DNA of 7,102 bases from Actinomyces sp. (GTDB lineage Bacteria; Actinomycetota; Acidimicrobiia; Acidimicrobiales; Aldehydirespiratoraceae), in NCBI GenBank assembly GCA_003697065.1, contig RFFY01000433.1, positions 1-7,102 of the forward strand. The letters run 5' to 3'. Numbering within the stretch: the stretch's first letter is position 1; the number at the start of each line of letters is the position of its first letter. The notes beneath the pieces were generated by a model. It was not told the origin of the DNA. It was given only the letters and a program-made list of their open reading frames with translations, and did not search any database. Of this stretch, positions 1-6,427 are shown one piece after another. A program made the position numbers and the translations under genes.

Positions 1-413
1 GCCCCTCGTCGCCGGCCCCCGCACCGACGGGCCACGCCGCGTCCGCCGCCCCGCCCGGCGGCGGCGCCTCCCCGCGGCCCGAGGCGCCCGCGACCCTCGG
101 CGAGGCCGTGGCGGGGATCGTCCTGCCCTCCGACCTGGTTCCCCGCGTCCCCGCCCTGTCGGCACCCACCGGAGACGAGCGGGTGCTGCTGGGGGCCGAG
201 ACGGGTGTGGCCGTGGAGTTGGCCGGGCACCTCGCCGACGCACTCGTCGATCTCGGCTACGAACCCGGCGACGGCGACGAGATGAGCCGGTGTCTGCACC
301 GCCGGGGCACCCACCTGCGCGTCACGGTGGTGGAACCCGCCGACCCCCTGCGGGCCCGGGCACCCGGGCGGGTCACCCTGGAGCTGAGCCTCGAGCCGAC
401 GCCGTCCCTGTGA
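1..413 (+). CDS. Unrecognised protein, C-terminal part (5' end beyond left edge)
   Basis: The frame starting at base 3 is open from the window edge to a TGA at 411-413, giving 136 residues with no stop. The GTG at 108 is therefore probably an internal valine and not the start. The first ~35 residues are a low-complexity Pro/Ala/Gly/Ser linker. The remaining ~100 residues look folded: a predicted amphipathic helix (ETGVAVELAGHLADALVDLG), then two likely beta strands (THLRVTVVEP and RVTLELSLEP). Codon third positions are mostly G or C, which supports real coding. I do not recognise the family, and no catalytic motif, signal peptide or membrane segment is visible in this part. It converges on aspS, with 45 nt between the two stop codons. 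The long flexible linker suggests a multidomain protein whose main domain lies outside the window. Confidence is good that it is coding and nil on function. Confidence 0.7.
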   Translation, partial: PSSPAPAPTGHAASAAPPGGGASPRPEAPATLGEAVAGIVLPSDLVPRVPALSAPTGDERVLLGAETGVAVELAGHLADALVDLGYEPGDGDEMSRCLHRRGTHLRVTVVEPADPLRARAPGRVTLELSLEPTPSL

Positions 414-424
414 CGACTCAGCCA

Positions 425-444
425 CGGGTCACCGGCCTGACCCG
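425..444. terminator. Hairpin between convergent stops, candidate bidirectional terminator
   Basis: A perfect 7-bp inverted repeat, CGGGTCA (425-431) and TGACCCG (438-444), encloses a 6-nt loop (432-437). It starts 11 nt after the plus-strand gene's TGA and lies 14 nt past the end of aspS, so either transcript would form it. An outer pair, GACTC (415-419) and GAGTC (456-460), could add a second stem that reaches into the aspS stop codon. There is no U-tract on either side. Known high-GC actinobacterial terminators often lack one, but the missing U-tract keeps this at moderate confidence. Confidence 0.5.
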
Positions 445-458
445 GCCACGGCGGGGAG

Positions 459-2243
459 TCAGCGGGGCGGGGCGAGGCGCAGACCCAGTTCGGCCAGGTG
501 AGCGGGATCGATCGGGGTCGGCGCCCCGGTGAGCGGGTCGGCGCCCGACTGGGTCTTGGGGAAGGCGATCACCTCGCGGATGTTCTCCTCGCCCACGAGC
601 AGGGCGACGAGGCGGTCGATCCCGAAGGCGAACCCCGCGTGGGGCGGGGCGCCGTAGCGGAAGGCGTCGAGGAGGAAGCCGAACTTGGCCCTCGCCTCCT
701 CCTCGCCGATCCCCAACAGGGCGAAGATGCGCTCCTGGATGTCGCGGCGATGGATACGGACGCTGCCCGAGCCCAGCTCCCACCCGTTGAGCACGAGGTC
801 GTAGGACTGGGACCGCACCGCCAGCAGCTCCTCACCCGAGGCGTCGAGCAGGTCGAGGTCGTCGGGGTGGGGCATGGTGAAGGGGTGATGGGCCGGTACG
901 GGTCGCCCGTCGGGACCGACGTCCTCGAAGAGGGGGAAGTCGACGACCCACAGGAAGTGGAGGCCGCCCTCGGTGACCGGGGGCCGTCCCAGTTCCAGGC
1001 GGAGCCGGCCGAGCAGGTGCTGCACGGTGCGGCGCCGGTCGGCGACGAGGAGAAGGAGGTCGCCCTCGTCGGCCTCGAGGCGCTCGGCGGTGGCGGCCAG
1101 CTCGGCGTCGGAGAGGAACTTGGCCACCGGGGAGGCCAGCTCGCGGTCCGCCCCGACCCGCATCCACACCAGGCCCTTGCCGCCCCACGCCTTCACCCGG
1201 TCGGTGAGGTCGTCGAGACGGTTGCGGCCCAGCGATGCGCCCCCGGGGACGCGGATGCCCTTGATGCACTCGGCCCGGAAGGCGTTGAAGGCGGTGTCGG
1301 CGAACACCTCGGTCAGCTCGACGAGCTCCATGCCGAAGCGCACGTCGGGCTTGTCGGATCCGAAGCGTTCCATCGCCTCGTGCCAGGTCATGACGGGAAA
1401 GGCGGCGGGCCGCTCCCCGGTGACCGCCTCCACCGCCTCGGCCACCGCCGCCGAGATGAAGCGGTGGACGTCGTCGGCGCTCACGAAACTGGCCTCGGCG
1501 TCGAGCTGCATGAACTCGAACTGGCGGTCGGCGCGCAGGTCCTCGTCGCGCAGGCAGCGGGCGATCTGGTAGTAGCGGTCGATGCCCCCGACCATGCACA
1601 ACTGCTTGAAGAGCTGGGGGCTCTGGGGCAGGGCGTAGAAGGACCCCGGCTCCTTGCGGGACGGCACGACGAAGTCCCGGGCGCCCTCGGGGGTCGAGGC
1701 GATGAGCATGGGGGTCTCGATCTCCACGAAGCCCTGGGCCTGCATGGAGCGCCGGATGGCGTCGTTGACGACCGCTCGCGTACGCAGGTTGCGCTGCATC
1801 CGGGCCTTGCGCAGGTCGACGTAGCGGTGGGCCAGGCGCAGCACCTCGTCGACCTCGGTGCGCTCGTCGAGGGGGAAGGGCGGGGGCTCGGCGGTGGCGA
1901 GCACCTCGACGGTCACGTCCGCCAGCTCGACCTCGCCGGTGGCCAGATCGGGGTTGACCGTGCCCTCGGGACGCCGGCGGACGGTGCCGGTCATCTTGAC
2001 CACGTACTCGCTGCGCAGGTCGTGGGCGCCGTCGACCACACACTGGATCACCCCGGTGTGGTCGCGCAGATCGATGAAGGCCAGATGCTCGCCGTGCTCG
2101 CGGCGGCGGTCGACCCAGCCGCACAGGCTCACGGTGCGGCCCACGTCGTCGGGCCCGAGGGTCCCGCACCGGTCGGTGCGCATGCTGGTGGCGGCGCCGA
2201 GGCCGTCGGTGGGGGTGGCGGGGGGTTCGGGATGGTCGGCCAT
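459..2243 (-). CDS. aspS: Aspartyl-tRNA synthetase, probably non-discriminating (Asp/Asn)
   Basis: This class II synthetase charges tRNA(Asp) with aspartate in the cytoplasm. From the ATG at 2243 it has 594 residues, close to the ~590 usual for bacterial AspRS. Domains in order: an N-terminal OB-fold anticodon-binding domain (about 20-110, including CGWVDRRREHG); motif 1 with ETPMLIASTPEGARD (about 176-190); the QSPQ aspartate-site segment (207-210); motif 2 RDEDLRADRQFEF (232-244); the bacterial GAD insertion (roughly 285-420); and motif 3 GFAFGIDR (537-544). His50 and Gly94 match the non-discriminating AspRS signature, so it probably also makes Asp-tRNA(Asn). Start choice: GAGGAG sits 4 nt before the ATG. 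An alternative GTG at 2255 (598 aa) overlaps the hisS stop as GTGA but has no ribosome-binding site, and an ATG at 2183 would give the MRT start common in the family. It is last in the operon and probably co-translated with hisS. Confidence 0.97.
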   Translation of the reverse strand: MADHPEPPATPTDGLGAATSMRTDRCGTLGPDDVGRTVSLCGWVDRRREHGEHLAFIDLRDHTGVIQCVVDGAHDLRSEYVVKMTGTVRRRPEGTVNPDLATGEVELADVTVEVLATAEPPPFPLDERTEVDEVLRLAHRYVDLRKARMQRNLRTRAVVNDAIRRSMQAQGFVEIETPMLIASTPEGARDFVVPSRKEPGSFYALPQSPQLFKQLCMVGGIDRYYQIARCLRDEDLRADRQFEFMQLDAEASFVSADDVHRFISAAVAEAVEAVTGERPAAFPVMTWHEAMERFGSDKPDVRFGMELVELTEVFADTAFNAFRAECIKGIRVPGGASLGRNRLDDLTDRVKAWGGKGLVWMRVGADRELASPVAKFLSDAELAATAERLEADEGDLLLLVADRRRTVQHLLGRLRLELGRPPVTEGGLHFLWVVDFPLFEDVGPDGRPVPAHHPFTMPHPDDLDLLDASGEELLAVRSQSYDLVLNGWELGSGSVRIHRRDIQERIFALLGIGEEEARAKFGFLLDAFRYGAPPHAGFAFGIDRLVALLVGEENIREVIAFPKTQSGADPLTGAPTPIDPAHLAELGLRLAPPR

Positions 2244-2247
2244 GGGG

Positions 2248-2253
2248 CTCCTC
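2248..2253 (-). promoter_or_regulatory. Ribosome-binding site deciding the aspS start
   Basis: GAGGAG on the minus strand overlaps the last codons of hisS (its TGA is 2252-2254) and lies 4 nt (CCCC) before the ATG at 2241-2243. No purine-rich element precedes the alternative GTG at 2255. This favours the ATG, though the spacing is slightly short. Confidence 0.55.
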
Positions 2254-3517
2254 ACTGGGCGGTCGCTCGTCGCACGTGCTCGACGAGGTCGTCACGGGGC
2301 ACGGTGGTCTGCTCGCCCCGCTCGAGGTCGCGGACGGTGACACGACCGGTGGCGAGTTCGTCGTCGCCGACGATCACCGCCAGGCGGGCCCCGGAGCGAC
2401 CCGCCGCCTTCATCTGGGCCTTCATGGACCGGCCGCCGTAGGCGCGGTCGGCGGCCAGCCCCGCCGCCCTCAGGTCCTCGCACACCGTCAGGGCGTGGGT
2501 GCCGTCGACGACGTCGACGACGAAGACGTCGGGGGCGGTGGCGGGGGCGGGGAAGACCCCTTCGGCGTCGCAGGCGAGCAGGGTGCGGTCGACGCCGAGG
2601 GCGAAGCCGATACCGGGGGTGTCGGGTCCCCCCAGGTCGGCCACGAGGCCGTCGTAGCGGCCACCGCCGCCGACGGCGTTCTGGGCCCCGGGGAGGGCGT
2701 CGGCGGCGAACTCGAAGGTGGTCCGCGTGTAGTAGTCGAGGCCCCGAACCAGGCGGGGCGAGATCTCGTAGTCGATACCGAGACGGTCGAGGCCGGAGGT
2801 CACGGCGGCGAAGTGGGCGGCGCTCTCGTCGGTGAGGTGGTCGACCATCACCGGGGCGGCGTCGATGACGGCCTGGTCCTCGGCCCGCTTGGAGTCGAGC
2901 ACCCTCAGGGGGTTGCGCTCGAGGGTGACCCGGGCCTGGGGCGACAACTCGGCGGCGTGGTCGAGGAGATGGGCGGTGAGGGCCTCGAGGTAGGCGGGGC
3001 GGCAGGTGGGATCGCCCAGGGAGTTGAGCAGGAGGCGCACCCGGCCCAGCCCGAGGGTGTCGTAGAAGCGTCGGGCCAGGGCGATGATCTCGACGTCGAG
3101 AAGGGGATCGTCGACACCGAGCACCTCGACCCCGACCTGGGTGAACTGGCGGTAGCGACCGGCCTGGGGCTGCTCGTAGCGGAACTGGGGTCCGGCGTAC
3201 CAGACCTTCCACGGCACGACGGGACGGTGTTCGACGAAGGCCCGGCAGATGCTCGCCGTGAGCTCGGGACGCAAGGCGAGGTGCTCGGGCGGATCCCCCT
3301 TGTCGTGGAAGTCGAACATCTCCTTGGTGACGATGTCGGTCGTCTCCCCCACCCGCAGGAACACCCCGATGTTCTCGAACAGGGGTGATTCGATCTCGCC
3401 GAAACCGGCGCGGCCGGCCAGGGCGGCGAACACCTCGACGAGGGCCCGCCGGCGTTCGGACTCGGGGGAGAGGATGTCGCGTGTGCCCTTCGGGGCCCTG
3501 AAGGTGGGGGACGCCAC
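2252..3517 (-). CDS. hisS: Histidyl-tRNA synthetase
   Basis: This class IIa synthetase ligates histidine to tRNA(His) in the cytoplasm. Its 421 residues are normal for the bacterial enzyme. It begins with the family hallmark FRAPKGTRDI (6-15). Motif 1 lies near residues 38-48, followed by LRPELTAS (82-89), motif 2 GPQFRYEQPQAGRYRQF (109-125, with Arg113), the HisRS-specific block LVRGLDYYT (256-264, with Arg258), GGGGRYDGL (283-291) and motif 3 GIGFALGVDR (302-311). The last ~95 residues form the anticodon-binding domain, with GGRSMKAQMKAA. The start is a GTG. It is the only start codon between an in-frame stop at 3566-3568 and the conserved N-terminus. The purine run GGGAG is only 2 nt before it and lies partly inside a hairpin. 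The gene begins 25 nt after the relA stop, and its own stop overlaps the alternative aspS start. No T-box leader is present. All key residues are intact. Confidence 0.97.
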   Translation of the reverse strand: MASPTFRAPKGTRDILSPESERRRALVEVFAALAGRAGFGEIESPLFENIGVFLRVGETTDIVTKEMFDFHDKGDPPEHLALRPELTASICRAFVEHRPVVPWKVWYAGPQFRYEQPQAGRYRQFTQVGVEVLGVDDPLLDVEIIALARRFYDTLGLGRVRLLLNSLGDPTCRPAYLEALTAHLLDHAAELSPQARVTLERNPLRVLDSKRAEDQAVIDAAPVMVDHLTDESAAHFAAVTSGLDRLGIDYEISPRLVRGLDYYTRTTFEFAADALPGAQNAVGGGGRYDGLVADLGGPDTPGIGFALGVDRTLLACDAEGVFPAPATAPDVFVVDVVDGTHALTVCEDLRAAGLAADRAYGGRSMKAQMKAAGRSGARLAVIVGDDELATGRVTVRDLERGEQTTVPRDDLVEHVRRATAQ

Positions 3518-3521
3518 GGCT

Positions 3522-3541
3522 CCCGAGGCTAGGCCCTCGGG
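3522..3541 (-). promoter_or_regulatory. Hairpin in the relA-hisS gap covering the hisS ribosome-binding region
   Basis: On the minus strand, CCCGAGG (3535-3541) and CCTCGGG (3522-3528) form a perfect 7-bp inverted repeat with a 6-nt loop (3529-3534). It fills most of the 25-nt spacer and starts one base after the relA TGA. The downstream arm supplies the GGG of the only Shine-Dalgarno-like run (GGGAG, 3520-3524) before the hisS GTG, so folding would hide it. It could act as a weak terminator, a translational-coupling element or an RNA-processing site. The sequence does not tell these apart, and there is no U-tract. Confidence 0.45.
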
Positions 3542-3542
3542 G

Positions 3543-5771
3543 TCAGGACGCGGCGTGACCGGGCATCACCCGGTAGGCCTCGTAGACCGACTCGACACCG
3601 AGGACCGACGACAACAGGGAGTCGAGCTGGGCCACGTCGGCCAACTCGAACTCGAAGACCATGCGGGCGATGCGGTCGTCGCCCGTGTCGACGTTGGCCG
3701 ACAGGATGCTGATGTTGTGATCGGACAGCACCGACGAGACGTCCCGCAACAGGGAGGGGCGGTCGAGGGCCCGGACCTCGATGGTGGTGGTGAAGGAGCC
3801 GTCGTAGTCGGTGTCCCATTCGACCTCGATGAGGCGATCGGGTTGCTCGGCCGACAAGGTGGCGGCGTTGAGACAGTCGGCCCGGTGTACCGACACGCCC
3901 CGCCCCCGGGTGACGAATCCGATGATCTCGTCGCCGGGCACGGGACTGCAGCACCGGCTGAGGCGGATCATGATGTCGTCGAGTCCCTCGACGTGCACCC
4001 CCGCCTGGGTGCGCCGTCGGCCCCCGCGCCGGCGGGCCGTCGTGGGCAGGACCTCGGTGTCGACCTCGGGGGCGCTGGTCTCGGCCTGCAGGAGCCGCAC
4101 CAGGCGGTCGGCGACCGAGGCGCCCGACACGTGGCCCTCCCCGACGGCGGCGAACAGGGCGTCGAGGTCGGTGTAGTTGAGCTGCTCGGCGACCTCGACG
4201 AGGCGCTTGTCCTTCATGAGGCGCTGGGCGGGCAGACCCTCACGCCGCAGGGACTGGAGGACCTCCTCCCGCCCGCTCTCGATGGCGTCCTCGCGCCGTT
4301 CCCGGCTGAACCACTGCTTGATCTTGTTGGCGGCCCGCCGGCTGGCGACGAACTGGAGCCAGTCGCGGCTCGGCCCCGCCCCCTCGACCCGCGAGGTGAG
4401 GATCTCGACGGTGTCGCCCGAGCGCAGGACGGTGTGGAGGGGGACGAGTCGGCCGTTGACCCGGGCCCCCACACACGAGTGTCCCACCTCGGTGTGCACC
4501 GAGTAGGCGAAGTCGACCGGGGTGGCGCCCGCCGGCAGTTCGATGACCTTGCCCTTGGGGGTGAAGACGTAGACCTCGTCCTGCTCGAGATCGAGCTTGA
4601 GGTTGGCCATGAACTCCGAGGGGTCGGCCGTCTCCTGCTGCCACTCCAGGATCCGTGACAGCCAGGCCATCTCGTCGCCGGGGTGGTCGGTCTTGTACTC
4701 CCAGTGGGCGGCCACGCCGTGCTCGGCGCGGGCGTGCATCTCGCGGGTGCGGACCTGGACCTCGAGGTGCTTGCCGCCCGGTCCCACCACCGTCGTGTGC
4801 AGGGACTGGTAGAGGTTGAACTTGGGCATGGCGATGTAGTCCTTGAAACGCCCCTGCACGGGCCGCCAGGCGGCGTGGATCGACCCGAGGGCGGCGTAGC
4901 AGTCGCGGACCGACTCGACGATCACCCGGATGCCGACGAGGTCGTGGATCTCGTCGAAGGACCGCCCCTTGACGACCATCTTCTCGTAGATCGACCACAG
5001 GTGCTTCGGGCGGCCCGTCACCTCGGCCACGATGCCGAGCTCGGCGAGGCGGGCCTGGACGTCGGCGATGACCTGGGCCAGGTACAGCTCGCGTTCGGGG
5101 GCCCTCTGTTCGACCATCTGGTCGATCTCGGCGTAGCGGCGCGGGTACAAGGCGGCGAAGGCGAGGTCCTCGAGCTGCTGCTTGACCTCCTGCATCCCGA
5201 GCCGGTGGGCGAGGGGGGCGTAGACGTCGAGGGTCTCGCGGGCGGTGCGTTCCTGCTTGAAGGCGGGAAGGGCGGCGATGGTCTGGAGGTTGTGGAGGCG
5301 GTCGGCGAGCTTGATGATCAGCACCCGCAGGTCCTGGGCGATGGCGATGATCATCTTGCGCATCGACGCCGCCTGCTGCTGCTCCTTGGAGTCGTAGCGG
5401 ACCCGGTCGAGCTTGGTGACCCCGTCGACAATCCCGGCGACTTCGGGGCCGAAGTCGCGCTCCAGCTCGGCCAACGACACGGCGGTGTCCTCCACGGCGT
5501 CGTGCAGGAGGGCGGCGGCGACCGAGGTGTCGTCGAGACCCTGACCGGCGACGATGGTGGCGACGGCGAGGGGATGGCGGATGTAGGGCTCGCCGCTCTT
5601 GCGGGTCTGGCCGGCGTGGGCCACCGCCGCCGTCTCGAAGGCCCGCTCGATCAGGGCGGTGTCGGCGTCGGCACGGTGGCGGGTGTAGAGCTCGAGGAGG
5701 CTGCGGAGCTCGTCGGCCACGACCCGGTGGCTGGCCCGGCGCCAGGGAAGGACGCGGTTCACGACCGCCAC
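3543..5771 (-). CDS. relA: Bifunctional (p)ppGpp synthetase/hydrolase (Rel)
   Basis: Long RelA/SpoT homologue that makes and degrades the alarmone (p)ppGpp in response to uncharged tRNA on the ribosome; 742 residues. The N-terminal HD hydrolase domain is intact: His52, His66, His90-Asp91 in LLHDAVEDT, and KLADRLHN ending at Asn161. The synthetase domain follows (about 240-360), with DLVGIRV, the RFKD loop at 308-311 and YQSLHTTVVGP. RFKD is the RxKD form known from bifunctional enzymes, as opposed to ExDD in synthetase-only RelA. The regulatory half has a TGS domain (about 399-460), a helical region, an Arg-rich linker (RRRGGRRR), a zinc-finger-like segment with Cys607-Cys608, and a C-terminal ACT domain (about 665-736). 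Start: GTG at 5769-5771, chosen because GAGGAGG lies 5 nt upstream. A longer reading from GTG 5813 adds 14 unconserved residues and overlaps apt. It follows apt by 31 nt and was probably co-transcribed. 'rel' is an equally valid symbol. Confidence 0.96.
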   Translation of the reverse strand: MAVVNRVLPWRRASHRVVADELRSLLELYTRHRADADTALIERAFETAAVAHAGQTRKSGEPYIRHPLAVATIVAGQGLDDTSVAAALLHDAVEDTAVSLAELERDFGPEVAGIVDGVTKLDRVRYDSKEQQQAASMRKMIIAIAQDLRVLIIKLADRLHNLQTIAALPAFKQERTARETLDVYAPLAHRLGMQEVKQQLEDLAFAALYPRRYAEIDQMVEQRAPERELYLAQVIADVQARLAELGIVAEVTGRPKHLWSIYEKMVVKGRSFDEIHDLVGIRVIVESVRDCYAALGSIHAAWRPVQGRFKDYIAMPKFNLYQSLHTTVVGPGGKHLEVQVRTREMHARAEHGVAAHWEYKTDHPGDEMAWLSRILEWQQETADPSEFMANLKLDLEQDEVYVFTPKGKVIELPAGATPVDFAYSVHTEVGHSCVGARVNGRLVPLHTVLRSGDTVEILTSRVEGAGPSRDWLQFVASRRAANKIKQWFSRERREDAIESGREEVLQSLRREGLPAQRLMKDKRLVEVAEQLNYTDLDALFAAVGEGHVSGASVADRLVRLLQAETSAPEVDTEVLPTTARRRGGRRRTQAGVHVEGLDDIMIRLSRCCSPVPGDEIIGFVTRGRGVSVHRADCLNAATLSAEQPDRLIEVEWDTDYDGSFTTTIEVRALDRPSLLRDVSSVLSDHNISILSANVDTGDDRIARMVFEFELADVAQLDSLLSSVLGVESVYEAYRVMPGHAAS

Positions 5772-5776
5772 GCGAG

Positions 5777-5783
5777 CCTCCTC
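5777..5783 (-). promoter_or_regulatory. Strong ribosome-binding site deciding the relA start
   Basis: GAGGAGG on the minus strand, followed by a 5-nt spacer (CTCGC) and then GTG at 5769-5771. It is the best Shine-Dalgarno match in the window and places the relA start 42 nt downstream of the longest open reading. The site sits in the loop of a weak 4-bp CGAG/CTCG stem (5773-5784), which is probably incidental. Confidence 0.7.
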
Positions 5784-5802
5784 GTCCCTCGTGTCCCGAC
5801 CG

Positions 5803-6375
5803 TCACACCACACCCCGCTCGATGAGGGGTTCGTCGTCGGCGCTCTCGACGATGACCGACTCGACGTGGTGGCCGCCGAGGCGGTCCCGGCCCCCCAGGA
5901 AGGCCAGTTCGATGAGGAAGCCGAACCCGACGAGGAGGGCCCCGGTGGAGGCGACGAGGCGACCGGCGGCCGATGCCGTGCCCCCGGTGGCGAGCACGTC
6001 GTCGATGATGACGACCCGGTGGTCGGCGACGAGAGCGTCGACGTGGAGCTCGAGCACGTCGTCGCCGTACTCGAGACCGTAGGACTCCGCCGTGGTGGCC
6101 CAGGGCAGCTTGCCCTGCTTGCGGGCGGGGACGAAGCCCGCCCCGAGGGCCCGGGCGACGGGGGCGCCGAGGATGAAGCCGCGTGCTTCGATGCCCACGA
6201 CCATGTCGACGTCCTGGTCGACCCACGGTGCGGTCATGGCGTCGACGGCGGTGGCCAGGCCCCGCGGGTCGGCGAGCAGGGGCGTGATGTCCTTGAAGAC
6301 GATCCCCGGCGAGGGGAAGTCGGCGACGTCGCGGACGAGGGAACGGAGACGATCGGCGGCGTCCGTGTCGCTCAT
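5803..6375 (-). CDS. apt: Adenine phosphoribosyltransferase
   Basis: This enzyme converts adenine and PRPP to AMP and pyrophosphate, the one-step purine salvage reaction in the cytoplasm. The 190 residues are slightly longer than the usual 170-180. It shows the family N-terminus DFPSPGIVFKDITPLL (19-34), the ARGF segment (64-67), ARKQGKLP (84-91), the SYGLEYG strand-turn (98-104) and the PRPP-binding signature VVIIDDVLATGGTA (121-134) with Asp125-Asp126. The C-terminal FLIELAFLGGRDRL segment is typical too. The ATG at 6373-6375 was chosen because conservation begins there. The open frame runs upstream to 6549, but only through Pro/Ala/Arg-rich sequence antisense to frame with secF. There is no convincing ribosome-binding site; instead a promoter-like element ends 6 nt before the ATG. 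It lies between secF (52-nt gap) and relA (31-nt gap), the usual actinobacterial position. Confidence 0.96.
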   Translation of the reverse strand: MSDTDAADRLRSLVRDVADFPSPGIVFKDITPLLADPRGLATAVDAMTAPWVDQDVDMVVGIEARGFILGAPVARALGAGFVPARKQGKLPWATTAESYGLEYGDDVLELHVDALVADHRVVIIDDVLATGGTASAAGRLVASTGALLVGFGFLIELAFLGGRDRLGGHHVESVIVESADDEPLIERGVV

Positions 6376-6381
6376 GGTCCC

Positions 6382-6411
6382 ACGGTACCGGGCCGCTGCG
6401 CCGCCTGTCCC
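6382..6411 (-). promoter_or_regulatory. Candidate promoter for a leaderless apt transcript
   Basis: Minus strand: GGGACA (6406-6411, matching the GACA of a TTGACA -35 box), an 18-nt spacer, then TACCGT (6382-6387), which fits the actinobacterial TANNNT -10 consensus. Exactly six bases separate the -10 from the apt ATG, which would put +1 on the A of the start codon. The -10 overlaps an 8-bp palindrome, CGGTACCG (6383-6390). The absence of a good Shine-Dalgarno before apt fits leaderless initiation. This is pattern matching only. Confidence 0.4.
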
Positions 6412-6427
6412 TCCACCGGCGGACGGT

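Noticed and set aside
108..110. GTG as the start of the left-edge gene
   Set aside because: The frame is open back to base 3 with coding-like composition and there is no ribosome-binding site before the GTG. A start upstream of the window is more likely, although a start at 108 cannot be fully excluded.
498..2441. A 647-codon plus-strand open frame opposite aspS and the end of hisS
   Set aside because: Gly/Val/His/Leu-rich translation with no recognisable motif. It lies antisense to a fully conserved AspRS and is typical of stop-free antisense frames in high-GC DNA. The same holds for long plus-strand frames at 2276-3388, 3249-4658 and 4683-5825.
5773..5784. CGAG-GAGG-CTCG stem presenting the relA ribosome-binding site in its loop
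   Set aside because: The stem is only 4 bp and is easily expected by chance in this composition. I would not call it a regulatory switch without conservation.
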